A stretch of 64,000 nt of DNA from HXMU1420-13 sp965601825. GTDB taxonomy: Bacteria > Bacteroidota > Rhodothermia > Balneolales > Balneolaceae. The notes beneath the pieces are model-generated. The model was not told the origin of the DNA, ran no database searches, and worked only from the letters and a program-made list of their open reading frames with translations. Location of the stretch: assembly GCA_965601825.1 (NCBI GenBank), contig OZ271839.1, forward strand, positions 1,488,001-1,552,000, written 5' to 3'. This document shows, piece after piece, positions 42,990 to 52,700 of this stretch (position 1 is its first letter; each line of letters starts with the position of its first letter). The translations under genes and the position numbers were made by a program.

Positions 42990-43952
42990 ATGGCAAGTTT
43001 TGGAGATCTAAACCGAGTGAATACTAATGTGCAATCGTTAGATGCACAGCTATCACTCAACCGTGTTAACCGTGACTTAGGCAACAGCCGAGAGCGATTA
43101 ACAACGGGTAAAAAAATCAATAAGGCAGAAGACAACGCTGCGGGTTATTCAATTGCAACGAAATTGAAAAGTCGTGTAGCTGGTCTGGAACAATCGTTAC
43201 AAAATGTTGGAGATGCTAAGTCTGTATTAGACATCGCGGAATCTAGCTTTGACATTGTAATGGATAGCTTAATAGAAATGAAAAGCCTTGCAACACAGGC
43301 AGCTAACGATACCTTAGGCTCCACTGAGCGTGGTTACATTGGTGATCAAATTGAAGCTATTGGTGCGGATATTAATGAAATCGCAAACCAAACAATTTAT
43401 CAGGATACAGAGCTTTTAAATGGTTCTAACAATTCTGGTAGCTTAACACTTACTTTCCAAACAGGTGAACGTGCAGCTGATACTATCACTGCTACAATCA
43501 ACGCTGTAAACGTAGGTGAGCTGTTTGGTAGTTCAGCAACTGCAAGTACAGATGCGAACCTTGGTGCTACTGCTACAGCTGGTGGTGGATCTGCCGGTGG
43601 TGCTGCAATTACTGTAAGTGCTTCAACTTCAGGTGCTCAAGGTACATTTACATTTACAACTGGTGCTACTTCAACTGATTTCAATGCATTCATTAGTAAA
43701 GTTGATTCAGCGATCGATACTATGGCTGGAAACGTAAATACCATCGGTATTACTCAGTCTTCACTTTCTTTAAGAGAAGACACGCTTTCTGAGTCGATTT
43801 CGTCTACAGAATCAGCGAAGAGTAGAATCCTGGATACTGATTTTGCCAAGGAACAGTCTGAGTCTGTAAGACTTCAGATTCTTCAGCAGACAGCTACTTC
43901 AGCTCTTGCTCAGGCAAATAACGGTCCTCAGGCTGTATTAGGATTTATCTAA
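42990..43952 (+). CDS. fliC: Flagellin 3
   Basis: This 320-residue flagellin has the standard D0/D1 ends. Its central segment (SSATASTDANLGATATAGGGSAGGAAITVSA) is of the type shared with flagellin 4, while its first 330 bases are almost identical to flagellin 5 including synonymous sites. The last residues are QAVLGFI. An AAAGGTGAAA ribosome-binding site lies before the ATG. Confidence 0.96.
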   Translation: MASFGDLNRVNTNVQSLDAQLSLNRVNRDLGNSRERLTTGKKINKAEDNAAGYSIATKLKSRVAGLEQSLQNVGDAKSVLDIAESSFDIVMDSLIEMKSLATQAANDTLGSTERGYIGDQIEAIGADINEIANQTIYQDTELLNGSNNSGSLTLTFQTGERAADTITATINAVNVGELFGSSATASTDANLGATATAGGGSAGGAAITVSASTSGAQGTFTFTTGATSTDFNAFISKVDSAIDTMAGNVNTIGITQSSLSLREDTLSESISSTESAKSRILDTDFAKEQSESVRLQILQQTATSALAQANNGPQAVLGFI

Positions 43953-43979
43953 GAAATCCGATAAAAATCTTAGAGGTAG

Positions 43980-44016
43980 TCCACGTCTTCTTAACTGAGG
44001 GCGTGGATTTTTTTTG
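43980..44016 (+). terminator. Terminator after flagellin 3
   Basis: TCCACGTC pairs with GGCGTGGA (one wobble) and is followed by a run of eight T. Confidence 0.85.
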
Positions 44017-44130
44017 CGCTAAAATTGGATTTTCTAAAGCAGAAAAAAATCTAAGATCTGGTTTAATGACCATTCATAAGTAAAAGTAAATATTAGCTAA
44101 AGGAATAAAGGAAATTTTTTTTGATCCCGG

Positions 44131-44158
44131 TTTAAGACTGAAAAAACACGTTCGATAA
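44131..44158 (+). promoter_or_regulatory. Sigma-28 promoter of flagellin 4
   Basis: TTTAAG (44131-44136), 15-base spacer, TCGATAA (44152-44158), with the related leader motif GAGCATCGTATT about 12 bp downstream. Confidence 0.87.
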
Positions 44159-44213
44159 TTTCGGTACCGAGCATCGTATTAAACTATAACTAACTAAAAA
44201 AGGTGAACAAAAC

Positions 44214-45179
44214 ATGGCTAGTTTTGGAGATCTAAACCGAGTGAATACCAATGTGCAGTCACTTGACGCACAGCTATCACTCAACCGTGTGAACCGTGAC
44301 TTGGCAGGCAGCCGAGAAAGGTTAACTACCGGTAGAAAAATCAATAAGGCAGAGGACAATGCTGCCGGTTACTCGATTGCCACTAAATTGAGAAGCCGTA
44401 CTGCAGGTCTGGAGCAATCCCTACAGAATGTAGGTGACGCGAAGTCGGTATTAGACATCGCAGAATCAAGTTTTGACATTGTAATGGATAGCTTGATTGA
44501 AATGAAGAGTCTTGCGACTCAAGCTGCAAATGACACACTGGGTGCTACTGAACGTGGCTATATTGGTGATCAAATTGAAGCTATTGGTGCAGATATCAAT
44601 GAAATCGCAAACCAAACAATTTATCAGGATACTGAGCTATTAAATGGATCTAATAACTCAGGTAGTTTAACACTTACTTTCCAAACAGGTGAGCGTGCTG
44701 CTGATACTATCACTGCTACAATCAATGCTGTAAATGTGGGTGAATTATTCGGTACTTCAGCAACAGCAAGTACTGACGCCAATCTTGGGGCAACTGCAAC
44801 AGCTGGTGGTGGATCTGCCGGTGGCGCTGCCATAACGGTAAGTGCTGCTACAGCAGGTACTCAAGGTACGTTTACATTTACAACTGGAGCAAATTCTGCT
44901 GACTTTAACGCTTTCATTAGTGCAGTAGATTCAGCAATCGATACCATGGCAGGAAATGTGAATACCATTGGTATTACACAGTCTTCACTCTCATTAAGAG
45001 AAGACACGCTTTCTGAATCCATTTCAGCGACCGAGTCCGCTAAGAGTAGGATAATGGATACTGATTTTGCTAAGGAACAGTCTGAGTCTGTAAGGCTCCA
45101 GATCCTTCAGCAGACAGCAACTTCTGCTCTAGCCCAGGCTAACAACGGGCCTCAGGCCGTACTTGGATTTATTGGATAA
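44214..45179 (+). CDS. fliC: Flagellin 4
   Basis: This 321-residue flagellin is closest to copy 3 in its centre (TSATASTDANLGATATAGGG) but uses different synonymous codons near the start and carries DLAGSRERLTTGRK and RSRTAGLEQ. The C-terminal helix is complete and ends QAVLGFIG. An AAAGGTGA ribosome-binding site precedes the ATG. Confidence 0.96.
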   Translation: MASFGDLNRVNTNVQSLDAQLSLNRVNRDLAGSRERLTTGRKINKAEDNAAGYSIATKLRSRTAGLEQSLQNVGDAKSVLDIAESSFDIVMDSLIEMKSLATQAANDTLGATERGYIGDQIEAIGADINEIANQTIYQDTELLNGSNNSGSLTLTFQTGERAADTITATINAVNVGELFGTSATASTDANLGATATAGGGSAGGAAITVSAATAGTQGTFTFTTGANSADFNAFISAVDSAIDTMAGNVNTIGITQSSLSLREDTLSESISATESAKSRIMDTDFAKEQSESVRLQILQQTATSALAQANNGPQAVLGFIG

Positions 45180-45205
45180 AAAATCTAAAGTTGATCCATA
45201 ATATC

Positions 45206-45242
45206 AACCCTCGTTACCTACAAGGTGGCGAGGGTTTTTTAT
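45206..45242 (+). terminator. Terminator after flagellin 4
   Basis: AACCCTCG-TT-ACC pairs with GGT-GG-CGAGGGTT across a 5-base loop and is followed by T residues. Confidence 0.88.
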
Positions 45243-45369
45243 TTATATTTATAATCATTTATATATAATATTATATAATAAATTTTGCATGATAGAGAGT
45301 ATTGAAAAAGTAGTAAAAGTGCTTTTTTGATATCAATAAGCAAATAATTAAATAAAAATTAATGAAAAC

Positions 45370-45396
45370 TTAAGATGGCATTTTTCGGATCGATAA
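45370..45396 (+). promoter_or_regulatory. Sigma-28 promoter of flagellin 5
   Basis: TTAAG (45370-45374), 15-base spacer, TCGATAA (45390-45396), with leader motif AGAGCATCGTATT downstream. Confidence 0.86.
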
Positions 45397-45450
45397 CCCA
45401 TTTAACCAGAGCATCGTATTTAATTAATAACTAAAAAAAGGTGACAAAAT

Positions 45451-46404
45451 ATGGCTAGTTTTGGAGATCTGAACCGAGTGAATACCAATGTGCAATCGTT
45501 AGATGCACAGCTATCACTCAACCGTGTTAACCGTGACTTAGGTAACAGCCGAGAGCGATTAACAACGGGTAAAAAAATCAATAAGGCAGAAGACAACGCT
45601 GCGGGTTATTCAATTGCAACGAAATTGAGAAGTCGTGTAGCTGGTCTGGAACAATCGTTACAAAATGTTGGAGATGCTAAGTCTGTATTAGACATCGCGG
45701 AATCTAGTTTTGACATTGTAATGGATAGCTTAATTGAAATGAAAAGCCTTGCAACACAGGCAGCTAACGATACCTTAGGAGCTACTGAGCGTGGTTACAT
45801 TGGTGATCAAATTGAAGCTATTGGTGCGGATATCAACGAAATTGCTAACCAAACAATTTATCAGGATACCGAGCTATTAAACGGTACTGATAACTCAGGT
45901 AGTTTAACACTTACCTTCCAAACAGGTGAGCGTGCAGCTGATTCAATCACTGCTACAATCAACGCTGTAAACGTAGGTGAGCTATTTGCTGCTTCAGGTG
46001 ATGCTTCACTTGGTGCAACTACAACTGCCGGTGGTGGTGCTGCTTCAGGTGGTGCGATTTCAGTAACTGCTGCAACTGCTGGTACGCAAGGTGCTTTCAC
46101 TTTTGCTTCTACAGCAACTTCAGCTGATTACAACGCATTCATTAGTGCAGTTGATACTGCGATCGATACTATGGCTGGAAACGTAAATACTATCGGTATT
46201 ACTCAGTCTTCACTTTCGTTAAGAGAAGACACGCTTTCTGAGTCGATTTCAGCGACAGAATCTGCAAAGAGTAGGATATTAGATACTGACTTTGCTAAGG
46301 AACAGTCTGAGTCTGTAAGACTCCAGATCCTTCAGCAGACTGCAACATCTGCTCTTGCTCAGGCAAATAACGGTCCTCAGGCCGTATTAGGATTTATTGG
46401 ATAA
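45451..46404 (+). CDS. fliC: Flagellin 5 (mosaic of copies 3 and 2)
   Basis: This 317-residue flagellin has an N-terminal third nearly identical in DNA to flagellin 3 and a central segment (ASGDASLGATTTAGGGAASGGAISVTAATAGTQGAF) matching flagellin 2, then a C-terminus of the 3/4 type ending QAVLGFIG. This patchwork suggests gene conversion within the array. An AAAAGGTGA ribosome-binding site precedes the ATG, and it has its own promoter and terminator. Confidence 0.96.
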   Translation: MASFGDLNRVNTNVQSLDAQLSLNRVNRDLGNSRERLTTGKKINKAEDNAAGYSIATKLRSRVAGLEQSLQNVGDAKSVLDIAESSFDIVMDSLIEMKSLATQAANDTLGATERGYIGDQIEAIGADINEIANQTIYQDTELLNGTDNSGSLTLTFQTGERAADSITATINAVNVGELFAASGDASLGATTTAGGGAASGGAISVTAATAGTQGAFTFASTATSADYNAFISAVDTAIDTMAGNVNTIGITQSSLSLREDTLSESISATESAKSRILDTDFAKEQSESVRLQILQQTATSALAQANNGPQAVLGFIG

Positions 46405-46425
46405 TCATCCGATTAAAACCATTCA

Positions 46426-46460
46426 AGCCCGTATTACCTTTGGTGATACGGGTTTTTTTA
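46426..46460 (+). terminator. Terminator after flagellin 5
   Basis: CCCGTATTACC pairs with GGTGATACGGG (one mismatch) around TTT and is followed by seven T. Confidence 0.9.
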
Positions 46461-46546
46461 TGCACGATAGTTAGGAACAATTCATATGTTTTTGATTTAA
46501 AAGAGATGAAATTATCTTGGTTTGGGGAATTCAGAATCTTAAATAA

Positions 46547-48097
46547 ATGGATATAAAAGTGGGTTCAATAGCTCAAAAAATTGTTCTTTTTAGTGTCTTA
46601 ACACTAATTGCTACAAGTGTTAATGCTCAGACTTTCGAAGAATGGAAACGTCAACAGCAACAGGAATTTCAGGCTTACAAAGACAAATTTGATGAAGAAT
46701 TCATCAAAATGTTGAAAACTACCTGGGAAGAAGTTGGGATAAATGTTGGTTCGAGATTTTATGAATATCCAAAGCCCGTTGAAATGCCAACGTTTGTTGC
46801 ACCACCGCCTCCACCACGGCCAGAAGTTGATAATTCTGAGCCAGAAGACGAATTGATTGAAGACAGAGTGACAATTGAACTGGACTTTGATTTTGACGAA
46901 AACCCAATCAATTTGCCACCACCTCCTCCACCACGAACAAGACGAAATGAAACAGCAAATTTGTTTGAGAGTTTGCCGGTTGATAATCATTCAATTTCTT
47001 TTTTCTCAAACCAAATTCCACTTAGCTATCCGGAAATGATTAAGTCTAAGTTAAATCCTCGCGATTTCAGAAATGGACAGATCGACAATAACAAGATTGC
47101 CGAGTTCTGGGAAATCGTAAGTAGTGTAAATCATACTGCATTTGTTGAGCACACTTTTGAGCTTAAAGAACAAATGGGACTAAACGATTGGGGATATATT
47201 CTATTAGTAAATAGTATGTCAAAGAGCATTTTTGGTGAGCAGAACAGCAATTTAGTTCGCATGATGAATTGGTTTATACTAACAAAAGCAGGATATCAAA
47301 ATAGAGTGGGGTACGATCAAGATGGGGTGTACAACCTTTTTACTGTGAGCAATAACATTTTCAACACAAAGTATTACACGCTCGATGGCAGTAAGTTCTT
47401 TCCAATCAATTTCAATGAAGAGTATCAAACTCCGAGTTCAATTTTTACTTATCAGGGTGTTCACGAAGCTCAGGTTCGTAAACTAGATCTGAGTATTGAG
47501 CAATATCCAACGTTCATCAATTCAACAAGAGCTTATACTAGAACCTTAGAGTTTGAATTTGAGGGAGACAGCTATTCTATTCCAGTAACAGTAAATCGAG
47601 ATATTGTTTCTTATTTCGAATACTATCCACTTACTGATTTACCAATCTTTTTTACTGCTTCATTATCACCTACTACTTACCAACAATTAGCAACTGCACT
47701 AGAACCAATTTTAGAAGAGATGACTGAAGTTCAGGCAGTTAATTTTTTGCTACGCTTGGTTCAAACATCTTTTGATTATAAAACTGACCAGGATCAATTT
47801 GATCGAGAAAAATACATGATGCCCGATGAGATATTCTTCTATCAATATTCAGATTGTGATGATCGATCCATTTTCTTTGCCACTTTAGTTCGGGACATTC
47901 TTGGACTTGAAGTACTTGGGCTACGTTATTCAAGGCATTTGGCAGTAGCAGTGAGATTCAATCGTACTGTTGAAGGAGATTATCACATGAGCGATGGCAA
48001 ACGATTTGTAGTTGCCGATCCAACCTACATAAATGCACCTGTTGGATTAACTATGAGTGAGTACGTGAATGAAAGACCAAAGATTGTAAAGTTTTAG
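46547..48097 (+). CDS. Secreted protein with C-terminal transglutaminase-like domain
   Basis: This 516-residue protein has a signal peptide (IVLFSVLTLIATSVNAQ), a charged Gln/Lys-rich helix (about 28-60) and two proline tracts (PPPPPP near 86 and PPPPPPP near 125). The C-terminal part resembles the transglutaminase-like/papain-type fold, with a plausible Cys437 (SDCDDRS), His464 (SRHLAV) and Asp491 (VADPTY) triad. Such domains can be cysteine peptidases, amidases or transglutaminases. It follows the flagellin array but has its own upstream region; a link to flagella is not shown. A terminator follows. Confidence 0.75.
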   Translation: MDIKVGSIAQKIVLFSVLTLIATSVNAQTFEEWKRQQQQEFQAYKDKFDEEFIKMLKTTWEEVGINVGSRFYEYPKPVEMPTFVAPPPPPRPEVDNSEPEDELIEDRVTIELDFDFDENPINLPPPPPPRTRRNETANLFESLPVDNHSISFFSNQIPLSYPEMIKSKLNPRDFRNGQIDNNKIAEFWEIVSSVNHTAFVEHTFELKEQMGLNDWGYILLVNSMSKSIFGEQNSNLVRMMNWFILTKAGYQNRVGYDQDGVYNLFTVSNNIFNTKYYTLDGSKFFPINFNEEYQTPSSIFTYQGVHEAQVRKLDLSIEQYPTFINSTRAYTRTLEFEFEGDSYSIPVTVNRDIVSYFEYYPLTDLPIFFTASLSPTTYQQLATALEPILEEMTEVQAVNFLLRLVQTSFDYKTDQDQFDREKYMMPDEIFFYQYSDCDDRSIFFATLVRDILGLEVLGLRYSRHLAVAVRFNRTVEGDYHMSDGKRFVVADPTYINAPVGLTMSEYVNERPKIVKF

Positions 48098-48110
48098 ATA
48101 GCGCCTTGCT

Positions 48111-48136
48111 TTAAGAGTTTAATACTCTTTTTTTGG
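48111..48136 (+). terminator. Terminator after the transglutaminase-like gene
   Basis: AAGAGT and ACTCTT form a short AT-rich stem followed by T residues. Confidence 0.65.
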
Positions 48137-48158
48137 CGAAAATCTAAAGGTACAATAC

Positions 48159-49139
48159 ATGAATTCTATTCAATATGATCGCATTCCATATAATAAGTGC
48201 GGTAATAGTGGTCTTTATCTACCAGCATTATCACTTGGTCTTTGGCATAATTTTGGAGGTCAACAAACCCCAGAGAAAGTTGATCAGATGCTGATTAAAG
48301 CGTTTGAAATGGGAATAACTCATTTTGATTTAGCTAATAATTATGGGCCGCCACCAGGCTCGGCTGAAGAACAATTTGGTAGAGCATTAAAAACCATTTT
48401 TTCAGGATTTCGCGATGAATTAATTATTTCAAGTAAAGCTGGTTTTAAAATGTGGGAAGGACCTTATGGTGATGGTGGTTCCCGGAAGTATATCATTTCA
48501 AGTTGTGATCAAAGTCTGAAAAGAATGGGAGTAGACTACGTAGATATTTTTTATCACCACAGACCGGATTATGACACTCCACTTGAAGAAAGCATGAGAG
48601 CTTTGGAACAAATTGTTAGATCAGGTAAAGCTTTATATGCCGGTATTTCAAATTACCCGGCAGATAGAGCAAAAGAAGCGATCAAAATGTTGAAATCCTG
48701 GGGTGTTCCGATCATCATACATCAACCAAAGTATAATATGTTTGATAGATGGCCGGAAGATGGTTTGTTTGATATGCTTATTGAAGAAGGGATCGGAAGT
48801 ATTCCATTTTCACCGTTAGCTCAAGGTTTGCTTACTCCAAAATATCTTCATGGAATTCCTGAAAACTCACGAATTGCGGATCCTGATGGCTTTCTTCAGA
48901 AAGAAGATTTGACTGAGAAAGTGCTTCAACAAATCAAGGATTTAAATTCTATTGCTGAAAATAGAGGGCAAAGTTTGGCACAACTTGCGTTAGTTTGGGT
49001 TTTAAGACATCCGGCAGTAACTACGGCTCTGATCGGAATTAGCAGTATTAAACAACTTGAGAATAATATCTTGGCTTTGGATAAGCTTGAACTGAGTGAG
49101 GATGAACTCAATCAAATCGAAAACATTTTAAACCGTTAA
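48159..49139 (+). CDS. Aldo/keto reductase (YghZ/GprA-like)
   Basis: This 326-residue aldo/keto reductase has the TIM-barrel catalytic set: Asp and Tyr in HFDLANNYGPPPGSAEEQFG, Lys in IISSKAGFKMW, and His in DIFYHHRPD, plus the NADPH-binding C-terminus (ALIGISSIKQLENN). The GPPPGSAEE and WEGPYGDGGSRKY segments are typical of YghZ-type L-glyceraldehyde-3-phosphate reductases, which detoxify small aldehydes. Substrate is not provable from sequence. The next gene starts 3 bp later. Confidence 0.9.
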   Translation: MNSIQYDRIPYNKCGNSGLYLPALSLGLWHNFGGQQTPEKVDQMLIKAFEMGITHFDLANNYGPPPGSAEEQFGRALKTIFSGFRDELIISSKAGFKMWEGPYGDGGSRKYIISSCDQSLKRMGVDYVDIFYHHRPDYDTPLEESMRALEQIVRSGKALYAGISNYPADRAKEAIKMLKSWGVPIIIHQPKYNMFDRWPEDGLFDMLIEEGIGSIPFSPLAQGLLTPKYLHGIPENSRIADPDGFLQKEDLTEKVLQQIKDLNSIAENRGQSLAQLALVWVLRHPAVTTALIGISSIKQLENNILALDKLELSEDELNQIENILNR

Positions 49140-49142
49140 AAA

Positions 49143-49655
49143 ATGAGAATCAGATTTTATTTATCAGTCTTATTAGCGACTCTGATTATAAGCTCTGCAA
49201 ATGCTCAGTATGAGTCAGATACTGAAACCATTCAATCAACCATTGATGCACTTTATGAGGTTATTTCAGGTGAGGCTGGGGAAAAACGTGATTGGAATCG
49301 CTTTAAAAATCTCTTTGCACCAGATGGAAGATTGCTTCCTACATTTACAGATCAGCAAGGAAACATCAGATACTTAAACTGGACACCTGATGAATATATA
49401 GAGAGAGCCGGAGGCAACTTAGAGAGGGATGGTTTTTTTGAATCTGAAATTGGTCAAGAAGTCGAGCAATTTGGAAATATTGCCCATGTATTCAGTACAT
49501 ACGATTCAAAGAGAACAGCCGATGGTGAAGTTTTTATGCGTGGGATCAATAGTATTCAATTATTCACTGACGGTAATAGATGGTGGATAATGTCGGTTTT
49601 TTGGTCTTCAGAGACTCCTGCTACCCCAATTCCCGAAAGATATCTAGATAATTAA
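49143..49655 (+). CDS. Secreted NTF2-like (SnoaL/DUF4440-type) protein, second paralogue
   Basis: This 170-residue protein has a signal peptide (FYLSVLLATLIISSANAQ) and an NTF2-like domain related to 29217-29717: EVISGEAGEKRDW, FGNIAHVFSTYDSKR, RGINSIQLFTDGNRWWIMSVFW. It is 3 bp after the aldo/keto reductase and probably cotranscribed. No catalytic residues can be assigned. Confidence 0.82.
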   Translation: MRIRFYLSVLLATLIISSANAQYESDTETIQSTIDALYEVISGEAGEKRDWNRFKNLFAPDGRLLPTFTDQQGNIRYLNWTPDEYIERAGGNLERDGFFESEIGQEVEQFGNIAHVFSTYDSKRTADGEVFMRGINSIQLFTDGNRWWIMSVFWSSETPATPIPERYLDN

Positions 49656-49683
49656 TTGTCTAAATTTTTACAGTAAGTCCGCA

Positions 49684-49733
49684 AAGATTTGAGTAACCTC
49701 TGGAATTACTTTTCGGAGGTTATTATCAAATCT
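49684..49733 (+). terminator. Long imperfect hairpin before the VPS10/BNR gene
   Basis: AAGATTTGA-G-TAACCTC pairs with GAGGTTA-TTA-TCAAATCTT. It ends 12 bp before the next ATG and has no T-run, so it may either end the upstream transcript or fold in the 5' leader of the following gene. Confidence 0.45.
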
Positions 49734-49745
49734 TAGTTCAAAATT

Positions 49746-52700
49746 ATGCGGAAAATTCTTTTAGGGTGCATATCTGCACTATTCATTCTCTTTACTTTTA
49801 ATATTGATGGTTACTCTCAGGATGAACCATCTGACGATCGATACAATACATCTTTAAGCGGACTAAAATTTAGAAGTATCGGGCCTGCATTTACATCGGG
49901 TCGTATTTCAGATTTCGCTGTAAATCCGAATAATCATAGCGAATTTTATGTGGCAACGTCTTCAGGTGGTGTCTGGAAAACTACAAATCGTGGAATTACA
50001 CTAAAACCGGTCTTTGATACTCAGGGATCTTATTCCATTGGATTTGTTGCGATGGATCCAAATAATCATAACGTCGTTTGGGTTGGAACGGGAGAAAATA
50101 ACAATCAGCGTTCAGTTGCTTACGGTGATGGTGTTTACAAGACTGTTGATGGTGGAAAAAGTTGGAAACACATGGGTTTGGAAAACTCAGAACACATTGG
50201 AATGATTGAAATTGACCCTCGTGATTCAGATGTCGTTTATGTTGCTGCGACAGGCCCACTTTGGAGCGAAGGAGGCGATCGTGGACTCTATAAAACTGTT
50301 GATGGCGGTGAAAATTGGGAGAAAATTTTGGACATCAGTGTTCATACAGGAATAAATGAAGTTCATTTAGACCCAAGAAATCCAGATGTGATTTATGCAA
50401 CTGCACATCAACGTCGTCGTCACGTTTTCACGTACATAAGTGGTGGACCGGAATCGGCTATTTATAAATCCACTGATGGTGGTAATACCTTTAGAAAAAT
50501 TATGAAAGGAATGCCTGGTGGGGATATCGGCAGAATTGGTTTAGATATTTCACCTGCAAATCCTGATGTAATTTATGCTACTGTTGAGGCTCAAACAGGG
50601 AAAAGTGGTTTTTATAGATCAACAGATCGGGGAGAAAGTTGGGAGAAGAGAAGTAATTACTCATCCAGTGGAAATTATTATCAAGAAGTTGTAGCAGACC
50701 CTGTAGACGTTGATCTTGTTTATGTTATGAATACATTTTCTGGTGTATCAGAAGACGGTGGAAAGACATTTAGTAATGTAGGTGAAGCAAATAAACATAT
50801 TGATAATCATGCGCAATGGATCGACCCTGATAACCCAAATTATCTGCTGAATGGTAATGATGGCGGTGTTTACGAAAGTTATGACCGTGGTAAAACCTGG
50901 AGATTCTTTACAAATCTTCCAGTAACCCAATTTTATAAACTGGCTGTTGATAACGATTACCCTTTTTATAATGTGTATGGAGGTACTCAGGATAATTTCA
51001 CAATAGGTGGGCCAACCAGATCAATTGAGCCCACTGGATTAACCTATAATGACTGGAAGGTGACATTATTAGGAGATGGATTTGAACCACATGTGGATCC
51101 TCAAAATCCAAATATCATTTATAGTCAGTATCAGTATGGTGGTTTATTCAGATTTGATAAGCAAAGTGGTGAAGGTCAAAATATCATTCCACAACCACCG
51201 GCAGGAGCAGAATACACATATAATTGGAATTGGGATTCCCCATTCTTTGTAAGCGTGCACGATAATAAAAGACTTTATTATGCTTCGGATAGAGTACATC
51301 GGAGTGATGATATGGGACAAAGCTGGACAGAGGTTTCCGGTGATTTAACCCGTCAGATTGATAGAAATAGATTAGAAGTGATGGGTAAAGTTTGGCCGAT
51401 GGATGCAGTTGCTAAAAACGCCAGCACAACTCCATTTGGAAATATTGTTGCGTTAGCAGAATCACCATTAGATGAAAACTTGTTATTTGCCGGTACTGAT
51501 GATGGACTCATTCATGTTTCGAAAGATGGTGGTTCTAGCTGGACTAAATACGACGATTTTCCAGGTGTACCTGATATGACCTATGTAAATGAGATCATTC
51601 CTTCTTCGCATGATGTAAATGTTGTTTATGCTGCTTTCAATAATCATAAACGTGGTGACTTCAAGCCATATTTACTGAAGAGTACTAATCAAGGTAGAAG
51701 ATGGAATTCAGTATCCAGTAATTTACCTGAACGGGGTTCCATTTATTCCATTGAAGAAGATCCTGAAGTTGCTGATTTGCTCTTTGTTGGTACCGAATTC
51801 AGTTTATTCTTGACTATGGATGGAGGGGATTATTGGAAGAAGTTTGCTAATGGTCTGCCAACAATCGCAGTCCGTGATATCAACATTCAACAAAGAGAAA
51901 ATGATTTAGTTTTAGCTACTTTTGGTCGCGGATTCTACATCCTAGATGATTATTCATCATTAAGAGCATTTGCCAAAGAAACGCATGAATCTGAAGCTTA
52001 TCTATTTGATGTTCGTGATACCTTCCAATACATGCCATATAGTCCAATTGCCGCTAGCAGTACTATTAGTTGGCTTGGTCCTAAAGGGTTTCAAGGTGAA
52101 GACTTCTATTTAGGCGAAAATCCCGAATTTGGAGCAGCGTTTACTTACTACCTCAAAGAAGGGTTTAAATCGCTTGAAGATCAACGAAAAGAAGATGAGA
52201 AAGAACGTCGTGATGAAGGTGAAACAGTCTTTTATCCTACTTATGATCAGTTACAAACTGAAGAAGAAGATCAGTCAAATTACTTGATATTTACAATAAG
52301 AGATGCAAATGGCGATCAAATCAATGAAATAAGAACATCCGGTAGGAAAGGAATCAATCGAGTACACTGGGATTTAAAATATCCGGATATTGATCAGGTT
52401 CGAACGCGAAATGCAAATGAAACAAGTAATGTAGAATCAGGAATTATGGTGCTTCCGGGAACATATTCAGTTCAATTATCAAAGAGTATTGATGGAGAAG
52501 TAACAATATTAAGTGAACCGAAAATGTTTGAAGTGAAATCCCTGAATAATCTTACACTTCCGCCATCAAATCCTGAAGATGTACTCGTTTACCAAAAACA
52601 ATTAACTACTTTGGCTAAATCAGCAAATAGTGCAAGATCAGCTTTTTCTGATTTGAATGATCGATTGGAGTACTACCAGGCTGCAGCGAGAATAGTTAGC

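Noticed and set aside
42186..46100. Open frames antisense to the flagellin genes
   Set aside because: They arise from the Ala/Thr-rich flagellin codons, repeat in each copy and have Pro/Ala/Val-rich products typical of shadow frames.
40486..46404. Tandem repeats of about 1.3 kb as a possible transposon or amplified element
   Set aside because: Each unit is a flagellin gene with promoter and terminator; spacers are diverged and no terminal repeats or transposase are present.
46547..48097. Sortase or filament-linked surface protein
   Set aside because: No LPXTG, sorting domain or sortase motif; the Cys-His-Asp layout fits a transglutaminase-like fold better, and linkage to flagella is only positional.
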